A stretch of DNA of 64,000 nucleotides from Zingiber officinale (lineage: Eukaryota > Streptophyta > Magnoliopsida > Zingiberales > Zingiberaceae), in contig NC_056000.1 in the NCBI RefSeq assembly GCF_018446385.1, forward strand, positions 38,558,457 to 38,622,456, read 5' to 3'. The notes beneath the pieces were generated by a model. That model ran no database searches. It had not been told where the DNA came from and saw only the letters and a program-made list of their open reading frames with translations. Shown here in pieces: positions 44,974 to 56,900 of the stretch (position 1 is its first letter; every line of letters starts with the position of its first letter). The translations under genes and the position numbers were made by a program.

Positions 44974-47900
44974 CTGGAACAAAACAGTTTAAATGAGCAG
45001 AGGAAGAACACCAAAGCAAAAGCCTGAAAAGAAAAAGCAACTATTTAAGCTTACTGTTCGTCCTTTGTGACCCGATAATATTTCTCAGCATGCTGGCGCT
45101 GACCGATCAGCTGAGCAAATCTTTCATCATGTGTAATGACTATCAACTGAAAGTTCTCTTGACCCTTCCGATCTTCCATGATTCTGAGAATCAAGCAATG
45201 ATTGAGTTTAATAGTGTGGCAACTTATCATTGGCATAACTACTATTGCTTCCGTGATGATAAATTACCTAACGAGAGCAGCGGCTAGACTTTCTGCGTTT
45301 GGCCCATCCAAGTTGGTGGTTGGCTCATCCAGTGCAAGTATTCCACAATTTAGACAAAATGTTTCAGCGAGCGCCAATCTTATGATAAGAGAAGCAAGAA
45401 CCTGAAAAATCAACATAAGATGCACAAAATTATCCTAATTGTCAAATTAGACAAAATGAAACATAGTTATGCAATTGATGAATACTAGTATATTTCTTTC
45501 CCAAACTTATCAATCAGTGATCAAATTTGACCTCTATAAAACAATATACAAAAACAGAAATAACAAAGCAAAATAAAAGAAATCACCTTTTGACCAGCAC
45601 TGCACCTTCCCCTCATCTCAAGCTCGGTTTCACCAGTCTGCATCAGGACCTGAATAATCACCACAGATTAGAATTGTTGCTTAATCTTTTAATTAATATT
45701 ATTGTCCTTACTCTGTAGCTGTATGACCGGCTCCCAGCACCTTCCGAATCAGAGTGGATACTAATGTAATCTATATCCTGGCCCCTATATGTTTGCTGCC
45801 ATAATTCTTTTATGATCTTATTTATTTCCTCCATTTTCATTGTATGAAAACGCATGAGTGCCCTGGTGACAGAAAATAATTTATCATCAAGGAAGCCAGC
45901 GCTACGGAAAAAAAAAATACAGGCACAGCAATAGGAGGGAACTAAAATTCTAATTTCTTTCATTGTGCAAAACGTTTGGCACAGAGAGGCGTGGCATGCA
46001 ACTGCAGTTGAACAAATGTATCATAGAGAACGAGAAAATAGTCAAAGATCAAACTGTCAAGAGGAGATGCATTGCATGTCGTTAAACATTACAAAAGGGA
46101 AAACATCCAAGGCATTGCAAATGATAAGCCTGAGTTGGATTATCACATTAACATCTGTCTTCCTTACATAGAATGACAAGTTCATTGAGTATTTTCTGAT
46201 GGGCAGGTGTCATGTTTAAGCCATCCATGTAGCTGCATATCCATATCCAGTGGTGCAAACCTCAAAAGGGTGATATGCTTTGTTGATGTTATTAGGTAAT
46301 TGGATTAATATGCACTTTATAAAAGATTAAACAGCCATAAAGAGCACAAGCAAATTCTTTATTGCTTCAATCATCAATTGGCTCAGCCAGTCTATATAAA
46401 TCTATTAGACTTGACCATACTTTCAAAAAGTCCATGCAGTTGTGCATACCAACAATATGAGCTTCAGTGCATCATATATCCATGTGCAATCAAATATTTC
46501 TTTCATCTTCAATTTGGCAGCCCAAAGTCCAATCCAACAGTTTACAACATAGTTTATGAATACTGAAAGAAGAAGAGTCAGATGACAGGTTTAATTTATC
46601 TTTAATGCTGTCTTTACTTAGGAAGGGAACCAAATAAATGGATGGGAGGAGGAAAGGCAGTCTTATCTACTTCGGTGGTAGAAGAACAAAAAGGGGAGAA
46701 AAGGAACAATTTGAAACTTCTTTCCTTACCTTTCTTTCCTTCCAAAAGTGGGTGGAAGAGGAAAGGAAAAAAAGGAAAGCGCTGAAAAGACCTGCTTAAC
46801 CCTGCATGTTTTGGGAATGACAAAAATTGAAAGGTTTAACCAATATTCTAAGTTTAGAACCTTGGTTACTATACAAGGAAATGATTAAGTTTATGATTCC
46901 ATTCCTCTCTTTTCAAGGAGACAAAACAAAGGAAATTTCTCCCCTCCCTTCCTTCCTCTCTTCCCTTCCAACACTCTTTTTCTTTCTTTCCCTTCTTCCT
47001 CCTCTCCAACAGACACAAGCTAATTATAAACTATTCATGAGTGCAAACGAATGACATTAAGTGATTCAGAACAAACGGATGTTGCATCTAGGTGAAGTTT
47101 TACATAAAATTTAGTAGCAAAAGTTTTGAATGCTAATGAACAGCCGAGGAAAAATAACAAATCATTTATAATATATCATATAAACTAATAATGCAAAAGT
47201 TAGTTTAGAGAGGGAGTAAGTGGGATAACTGAACTTTATTACTATGTTCATAAATATCAGAATTGTATGATTCACAATTCAAATGGCACAATTTAATTGG
47301 ACTTGCACCCAAAACGATTCAAACCATATAGGTGAATCATTTGTGTCAAAAATCGGTCTCACTCAATACAATTCCAACTTGATTCAATGTCAATCAACTG
47401 ATTCTTGAACTTATCCATTAATTAAATGTAATTGGGTAAATAATTTGTTCCGCACAATTAATTTAGGCTTTGAAAAATATCATGGGTTACTCTATTTGAT
47501 GATTCATCTTTGATCCTTCACACATCGTATTGTCTTAAACTCTTTGCTTAACGTGGAAAAGAGAAAATCTCTCTATCTTATCGTTAACATGTTTACATGT
47601 AGGTATTTATATATATAAGGAGAGAAGAAAAATCAATCTCAATCTCTACCGTCAAGGGAATACAATCAAAATCAATCTCAATTCCAATAATCAAGAGAAT
47701 CCAAATCAAGTATAATCTCCACAATCAAGGGAATCTTCAGAAGTATTCAACACTCCCCCTCAAACTGGAGAATATAGATCATATGCACCAAGATTGTTAC
47801 ATATATAGTCAATTCGGAGACCTCTTAGTGACTTAGTGAATATATCTACTAGTTGATCATGTGAATTGACAAAGCTAGTAGATATTTCGCCATATATGAC

Positions 47901-50900
47901 ACTCTCTCACAAAATGATAGTCAACTTCAATATGCTTTATCCTGTCATAAAAAACTGAGTTCGAGGCGATATGCATGGTCGCCTGGTTGTCACATATAAG
48001 TGATACTTGTGTAACCTCTCCAAACCTTAGTTCCTAAAGTAACTATTTTAGCCATGTAAGCTCTTGACTAGCTATGGCCATAGCTCGATTCTCTGCCTCT
48101 GCACTGGATCTTGTCACAACATTCTGTTTTTGGTTTTTTCAAAAAATAAGATTATCTCCGACAAATATACAAAACCTATAAGTGGATCTTCTATCAGTGG
48201 GAGATCCTATCCAATCTACATCAGAATATCCTACAACTCAAGTATGTCCTTTGTCTTCATACAAAAGACCCTTTCCTGGTGCACCTCTGATATATCGAAT
48301 AATGCGAGTCACAACATCACAATGTTCCTTGGATGGAGAGTTAAGAAACTGACTTACTACACTTACTGCAAACGAGATATCCGGACGAGGAACAATAAAA
48401 TAGCTTAGTTTCCCTACTAATCGTCTGTACCGTTCAGGATCTGGAAGAGGTTCCCCCTGATTTAGTAAGAGCTTGACATTAAGATCCATGGGATTGTTGA
48501 CTGTCTTTGATTTTAACATTTCTGTTCCTTCCAAAATATCCATTGCATACTTCCTTTGGGATATGATGATCTCATCTTTAGACTGTGCAACTTCTATCCC
48601 CAAGAAATATTTAAATTTGTCGAGATCCTTTGTCTGGAAATGTTTGAAAGATGTTTTACTGTGAAATCCTGATATGATCACTACCTGCGATGATGATATC
48701 ATTAACATAAACCATTAAGTAAATGCAACTAGTAGATGAGTGGCGATAAAAGACAGAATGGTCAGTCTCGCTCCGAGCCATGCCAAACTGTTGAATTACA
48801 GTACTAAATCTACCGAACCATGCCCTGAGTGACTGCTTGAGGCCATATAAAGATTTTCACAGGCGACATACAAGACCAGAAGACTCCCCCTGAGCAACAA
48901 AACACGAAGGTTGCTCCATGTAGACCTCCTCGAGAAGGTCACCGTGCAAGAATGCATTTTTGATATCCAACTAATAAAGAGACCAATGTTGAATCGCAGC
49001 AATGGACAGGAAAAGGCGCACAGAAGATATCTTGACAATAGGAGAAAAAGTGTCCCATAATCCAATCCAAAGATCTGAGTATAGCCTTGAGTGACGAGGC
49101 AAGCCTTAAGTCGGTCAACCATGCTGTATGGACCAACTTTCACAGTCTGCATTCGTCGACAGCCAACAACTAACTTCCCAGGTGGTAGAGGAATGAGGTC
49201 CCAAGTCCCACTGCACTGCAAGACACACATTTCATCAAGCATAGCCTGTTTCCATCCTGGATGGGCAAAAGGCATCACCTGCAGTCTTTGGAAGAGAAAC
49301 AGACGACAAGGAAGAAAGACAAAAAAAGTAGGAAGCAGAAAGACGATGATAACTCAAGGAAATATAATGAGAAGGATTACGAGTGGAACGCATACCTTTC
49401 CAAAGTGCAATGGAAATATTAGACTCAGGAGATGGGAATGGAGAAAGAGGCAAAGGACTCAGCTCCAAAGGTGTGTCTATGGCAGTGTCAATGATGGGTG
49501 ATGGCAAAGCAGGGCAAGGACGACGCCAATAAACCTGCAAAGGAGGAGATGGGGCTGGAGGTAGTAGAGACGCCCCCGGAGATAAAAGACAGTCACTAGT
49601 GCAGACGGAGGAGAGAACTTGGATGGAGATGCGTGAGGCTTAAAAAAAAAAAAGGGAACCGAATCAAAGAGACAAAGTACCGACGGAGAGTATGAGAATA
49701 ACACTTATACCCTTTCTGAGACCGGAGGTATCCAAGGAAGACACTTATAATACCGGGGAGAGAGTTTGTCAATGTCAGGATCAAGAGTATGAGCAAAACA
49801 TATAGAACCAAAGACCCTAGGTGGTAAAGGATGAAGAGATTGATGAGGATAAATTACATGATAAGGTAATGTACCCTGGAGAATTGAGGAAGGCATGCGA
49901 TTGATGAGATAACGCGCAGTAAGTACAGCGTCGCCACAAAACTGATGAGGAACGTGAGAGTGGAGAAGAAGAGTCCGGGTGGTCTCGAGGAGATGACGAT
50001 TCTTACATTCTGCAACCCCATTCTGTTGAGGGATATGAAGGCAAGACGTGGGATGCAACACACTGTGAGATGCCAAGAAGATACGAAACTGAGTAGATAG
50101 ATACTCACGTGCATTATCATTTTGCAAAGTTCGAAGAGAAATACCAAATTGAGTTTTGATTTTATGGAAAAAAATTGAAAAATAAAAAACAATTCTGAAC
50201 GATCCTTCATCAGATATAACCAAGTGCAACGAGAAAAATCGTCTACAAAAGTAACAAAATATCGTGATCCCAATGTAGAAGAAATATGACTCGGATCCCA
50301 AACATCAGAATGAACCAAAGAAAAAAGGGGCATAACCCGACTCAATACGAGGAGAAAAAGAACTATGAACATGCTTTCCTAATTGGCATGACTCACAAGA
50401 CAAAGACTCTTAAGTGAGAAAGACTAGGATGTAATTGCTTCAACTTATCCAGACCTGGATGTCCCAACTGAGCATGAATAAGAAGTGGATATGTCACCGC
50501 TGAACCAACAAGAGAGGGTTGTTGAAGCCTGTATAGGCCATGAGACTCACATCCGAAGCCAATCATCCTCCCCGTACTCCGGTATTGTAGGGAAACAAAA
50601 GCTTTAGTAAAAAAGATGACACAATCAAAGGCCCGAGTAACTGAGTTGGCTTATAGAAAATAAATTAAAGGGAGCTCCGGAGGAATAAAGAACATTATGA
50701 ATAGAAAGAGATGGGGAAGAATGAGCAATGCCAACACCTGGGACTGAGTTTGGGAACCATTGGCCATGGTGACAAAGGGTAAATAACCGGAAGTAGAGAA
50801 AGAAGAAAAAAAGGATTTATTACCAGTGATATAATCGTAGCCGTCAAGAACCCAAGGACCTGAAGAGCGAGATATGCCAACAAAGGAATTACCAGTGTGT

Positions 50901-53900
50901 GCGACGACAGCAATGGAATCCGAAGCCTGATGATTCTCATACCATTTCAGAAAGTCATCATAGGAAGGTGGTGGGGTCAGATCCGGTGGCAATTGTGCAG
51001 CGGAAGCTGAAGAAGTGACAGAACTCTGAGCGATCTGAGCAACACGAAGAGGTTAACCATGGAGACTCCAACACTTATTAATCGTGTGTCCTGGTCGATG
51101 GCAGTGATCACACCAAGGACATCCTTTGCCACCCTTACGAGGTGGAGGTCTATTGTTGTTTCGAAAGACCAAAGTTGACGAGTTAACAGGAATAGAAGAA
51201 GGCAACGACAAGACTTTGGCAGAGACACGGAGCAGAATTGCTCAAGTACTGTCCATGGTAGCTTCTATAGGGCTGCCCAGGATCTGATCACGAACATGAG
51301 AATAATCTGTGGGCAGATCATATAAAGCCAAAGACAAAAAATTTCTTCCGATTTTCAAGCTCCGCAACAAGAGTGGCCGCAAGTGGAAGTAGTTCATTAA
51401 AGTCACAAAGAAGACAAGAGATTGAACCTAGATAGATAGACATTGAATCCTTAACCTGATGGGCATTGAGGATGGTCATGAGATCTTCACATACCTGATA
51501 GAGTCGTCGAGAGGTATTTGTAAAGAGTTGTTGAGCCTGTGTCTAAACAGAGTTACAGGTTTTGTGAGTGCGGAAGACATCCCTAAGAGATGAATGGATG
51601 TGGCTCGGATAATGCAACACAACTGGGTGTCAACCTTTTTCCATAAAGGACGATCGGCAACTTGAACATCCTCTTTGGTGTGAGTGAGATGTGTCTCATA
51701 ACCCTGTCCAACAAGCCAAAGCTCAATGTGAGTAGCCCAAGAAGAGTAGTTCTTACTATCCAACTGCTCGGAAGAGAGTGGTGCAGTGATATGGTTGGTA
51801 AATATTAAAATATCCGATTTTGGAGTGTCGGAGAAAGCCATTGATCAGCTCGGTGAAAGAGGGTACACGGCGAAAAAAGGCTTGAGCGTTGCAAGAAGAT
51901 AGGTGAGGACGGTGGAATTGCAGGAAGAATAATCCCTACCGTCGCCAAACTGCTGATCTCTCAAGCTTCTCTCCGTCGTCGGACAGTAAGAGAGGACAAA
52001 GGACGGTGTGCTCATGACATAGGAAAATACCGACATCAGTTCGCGAAGAGGAGAGGAGGGCGACAATGTCGGGCGATGCTGCAGCACAAGGAACGGCGGT
52101 GCAGAAAAAAAAAATAGGGTTTATCTTTCAACCTCGCTCTGATATCATGTGGAAAAGAGATAATCTCTGTATCTTATCATTAATATGTTTACATGTAGTA
52201 TTTATATACATAAGGAGAGAAGAAAAATCCATCTTAATCCCTATAGTCAAGGGAATACAATCAAGATCAATCTCAATCCCAATAATCAAGGGAATCTAAA
52301 TCAATCATCATCCCTACAATCAAGGGAATCTTCAGAAGTATTCAACACTTACCAAAGGTTACTTCTTCGATGGCGGCTTATTGTCTATGACCCTTTGTTA
52401 ATCAAATGTTGTTTCCTCAACTGTGGCTCGTTACCCTGAACCATCAATGAACATCTCTCAAACGATCAGAGTTGTTTGAAGCTTTAGTGGCTTCTTCCTG
52501 ATGCATCTTGAACCAAAGGACATATTTGAACACCTGTCCTCAATAATCAATCATTAACAAGAGGATGCCGACACTGGCGTTTGTATTCCTTGAGCTCCCT
52601 TAGTAATCAACGTTGATTAGAGGAAGTCTCTTGGCTCTCATGCTCAGCAACATTAATCGATGTCTATATTCCACGAGCATCTTCCACCATAGAATGCCAC
52701 CCCTCCATAGACAACAACCCTCCCTTATTCTTCAAGCCTCTTCAACAATAAGATGTCCATATCTCCCAGCCCTCATCCTTAGCAACTGACGTTGATGACT
52801 AGCTAACCTGTTACCCAAGACATTAAGGTCTCTTTCCTTGGTAAGTACAACTATTAAGAAAAATGTTGAAGATGAAAAAGAAAAAAATTGCTATGCCTTC
52901 AACACGAGGATGATGACATCTCAAATGGGAATATAGAATGATTACGACATTTCTTTTTAACGATTTTTTTTGTATATTTCAATTGTTTGTAAAGATAGAT
53001 GAAAGTTTTAATCAATTATTCTAACGATATGACCTTTAGGATCTTTAATTCTATAATAAATTTTATTATTTGTTACAATGTGCTTTATTAATCATATTAT
53101 CTTATAATCCAACACTTTTATAAATTTTAGAAAGGTAATTTTTTACTTAAAATATACATGAATGTTACGATTCACAATTCGATACAATATTCACAAAATC
53201 AACAAGACAACTCACACTTTGAAGCTCGATTCAACAGCCTTGATTATATTTCCTAAAAAAGATTATTAATTTTGCATATAAATTGTTGGAACTTCTTGTA
53301 TAGATCACACTATAAGTACCCTAGGTGGTTAATAGTTCTGATGTGAGTTCAACACAGATTAAGTTAGACCTTGTACAGGGACTTAGGGAAACACACAAGC
53401 ATCCGAAACCGCAAAAGACGCAAGCGGTCGTGAAGGATTGCAAGGAAAGGAGTTGACAGGTTTAGTACATCCGATAGACGATAATCTACGGAAGAGTACT
53501 CCGGTGGAACGAGAAGGATGCACGAGATGCATCTGAGAGACAGAAGCTAGAAGACTGCTCGAGAAGAACGGAATTGAGTTGAGATAAGCTCAATTCCAAG
53601 ATGCAATCACCCATTGGAAAAAAATCCAGGCACCTGGAACGTTTCCAAGTGCCCGAAAAGCGCTCGGATGTCGTGGCCACATCAGCAGAGCCGTTGCGAA
53701 AATGGATCAAGACGACGTCCACATCAGCAAACTCCATGTGCCCAAATCACTTCCAAGCATCCAAAATACGTGAAGTCAACCAGAGCCGTTAGCAAACCGT
53801 TGCCAAAGTGGATTGAGTTCGACGAGTCCAGGCACCCGAACTTTAACTGTTGGTCGGTATTTACCCCTCCCCTCTAACGATCCAAATCATAATTTGTAGA

Positions 53901-56900
53901 ATCGCGATCCTAGGCAAAATCGATTTAGGGTCAGGATCGAATCGGTTGGGATCGGATCGTAAAATCGTACGATCCTACCAAAAACCCTTAATATCTTATC
54001 ATACATGATTAATAATTAGAAAAAATATCTAAAAAACTCATTTACACATAAATAGATAACTAATTTGCATATATATGCAATTATTTACACTCAGCACCTC
54101 ATTTTACATTACTATATGTACAAATTTAAATTAACTAGTAATTTAACTACCATTCTCGCATAGTAATAATATTTATATTTTCATATCATAAAATGAAAGA
54201 ATATAAAATTTTTATTAACACAATAATAATAACACATTCAACGGTAAAAATATTTCCTTAGTTTATAAGATGATCAAATTTAAAGGTCAACAAAGCACCT
54301 AACGTTCATAACAGAAGTTATTGAATCCTTTGATTCAAATATGAACGTTGGAAATAATCTTCTAAACACTAGTTGATGCCACACAATACTAGATAATAGG
54401 TATCCAAAAACTCATCATTTTGGGAAAAAGAAATGACAGAATATTATTGATAAAAAAACTAATTCAAAAATAATTAAACATATGCTTAAATAATTTAAAA
54501 CCCTAATAAGGCAAAAAAATAATTAAAAAAAAAAGATAAAATCTTCTGGACATCCAAAAAGGATTTAAATGATATTTTTTGGGTTTGAAATAGAGTAGCT
54601 AAGGATAAACTTTGAAATTTATTAAAGATCTCTGAACGAGATTTGATTTGATATATTATAGGCCCCGTGATTCAATCTGAGTCAAAAGTTATGACTTCTC
54701 AAAGCTTCCACCGATCCTACCAATTCTACCAATCCTACTACGATCCTACTGCAAAAATCGATTATGCGCGATCCTAGATCAATTTTGGGTTTCCGGATCG
54801 TACGATCTGGATTGCGATTTTGCAAACCATGATCCAAACCGCTTCCACTACGCCAACAATTGATATCAGAGCTCGAACCGCTAGAAGGACTAATCGTCGA
54901 TTGTGCAATAAGAGGGGATCAAGAAAATAGCTAGATCAAACATCCATCCACCTAAATTCGAGGGTGAGTTCACAATATGAAAAAAGAAAATGAAGGTATT
55001 TTTTAAAACTAATTTTGATATTATACTTTATATAAAGCATGGTTTCAAAGTGCCCATAAACAAGGATGCTGAAGAAATCGAGGAAAAACTATCGACCAAC
55101 GAGACGAGTTCATGGCTAATGGTAAGGCTGAGTTTCACTTGCTAAGTGTACCACTAGCGCAAGAACTCAACCAGATTGACGCCTACGACTCTGCCAAAGT
55201 TCTTTGGAAAAAGTTTATGGAACTCCATGAAGGCAAGTTAAAAGAGATCCTCACTAGTCTCAGCAACCTCAGAGAAATAATCACAAATCAAGATCTGCAC
55301 TCAATGCATTTCCAAGAACTCGAGAATGGATATTGATAGTAGACTCCTACTATATTTCAAAAAATCTCGAGATAAGCAGTTTAAACGAATTATTTTCCAC
55401 TATGGAATTACACGAATCTAGATGTGCAGGTATGAAAAAAATAGGAATGACGAACCACAATATCGCTATAAATGCAAAGAAGAGCGAATCAGAATCAGAC
55501 ACATCTTTGGACGAAGATGATGAAGCTTATCAGGTAAGGAAGATGAACAAATTTTTTAATCTAACAAGTTTGATAAGAAACATGGCTCAAGACTACTAAG
55601 AAGAAAGGAGAAAAGGAAAGTAAGGTGCTTCAATTGTGACAAGGAAGGTCACATCAAGGACAATTGCCCCAAGGTCGAGAAAAAGAACAAAGAAAAGGCC
55701 AAGGACAAGAAGCCTACAAGACAAATACAAGAATTTAAAAGCAACTTGAGACGATTCCTTAAAAGATTCAGAGTCAGAATAAATAGCGGGGCTTGCAAAA
55801 AAAGATGACTACTCATCAACCGCATAAAGCAATAGTGCAGGGGCGCCTCAATCAACGAATCTAACACGGTAAGTGAGGCAAGACTTCTACCCTTAGATCA
55901 GCTTTATGATGCGATTAAAATGTTTCCTAGCTCATTGTGTAAATTAAGAACTAAGCATAAAGAATTGAAGAAAGTTAAATTAGACAATTCAAGCTCAAAA
56001 GAAGAATATGAGAGATTGTCAAATGAAAACTTAAGATTAATGGATCAAATTGATTCAAATAATTTTAATTTATTAAAGAACCAAAGAAAAAAAAGTTGGA
56101 AGGGAAGAACCAAAATATAATTTTCAAAATTCTAGGGGCTCAAGTAGAAAAGTATCAAAATATTTTATCATTCAAAAATATTTGATAAATCAAGTAATTT
56201 ATTTTGCTTTGCTACTTTCAACTATTTGTTGCTTCTTTTTATTTTATCTCTAACTTAATCTGTGTTGATTCACATCAAAAAGGAGGAGATTGTAAATACC
56301 TCAAGTGGTTAAGCCACAGTTCTGATATGAGTTCAACACAGATTAAGTTAGACCCTGTGAATTTAAGTTGTGTGTCCAAGTGTATAGGGACCTAGGGGAA
56401 CACATAAGCATCCGAGATGGCAGAAGACGCAAGCGGTTGTGAAGGGTTTCAAGGAAAGGAGTCGACAGGCTTAGTGCATCTGATAGACGAGAAGCTGCGG
56501 AAGAGTACTATGATGGAACGAGGACGCACGAGATGCATATGAGAGAATTGAGTTGGGGTGAGCTTAATTCCGCGATGCAATCACCCAGACAATTGGAAAA
56601 GAAAATGATCAACTCCACAAGTTGACCATTCCAGTGCCCGGAACAAATTCAGGCACTCGAATGTCGTGGCCACGTCAACAGAACCGCTGTCGAAACAGAT
56701 CAGGACGACGTACACGTCAGCCAACTCTAGGCGCCCAAATCACTTCCAAGCACCCAGAATGCATGAAGTCATAGCAAACCATTGCCAAAGTGGATCGAGT
56801 TAGACGACTCTAGGCGCCCGAAAGGTGCCACGTCAGTAAACAATCAAATCGAAGATGAAGGCTATAAATAAAGGAATAGAGCTCGAAGTTAAATAGACAC

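Larger units (their letters stand above)
47552..52347 (-). mobile_element. Copia-4: short-LTR copia element in a RAD50 intron
   Basis: 4,796 bp, same strand as RAD50. LTRs of about 200 bp (47,552-47,752 and 52,148-52,347) share the TGTGGAAAAGAG start and ATTCAACA end. Flanking CTTAA and CTTAC match at 4/5 positions. The polypurine tract lies beside the left LTR and the primer-binding site beside the right one. Size, short LTRs and gene order suit the Retrofit/Ale-type copia group (inferred). The coding region has frameshifts. Confidence 0.9.

Noticed and set aside
45051-45054. RAD50 stop codon at 45,051
   Set aside because: Reached only by reading through a GTAAGC donor; a 40-nt downstream exon at 44,934-44,973 restores the conserved C-terminus.
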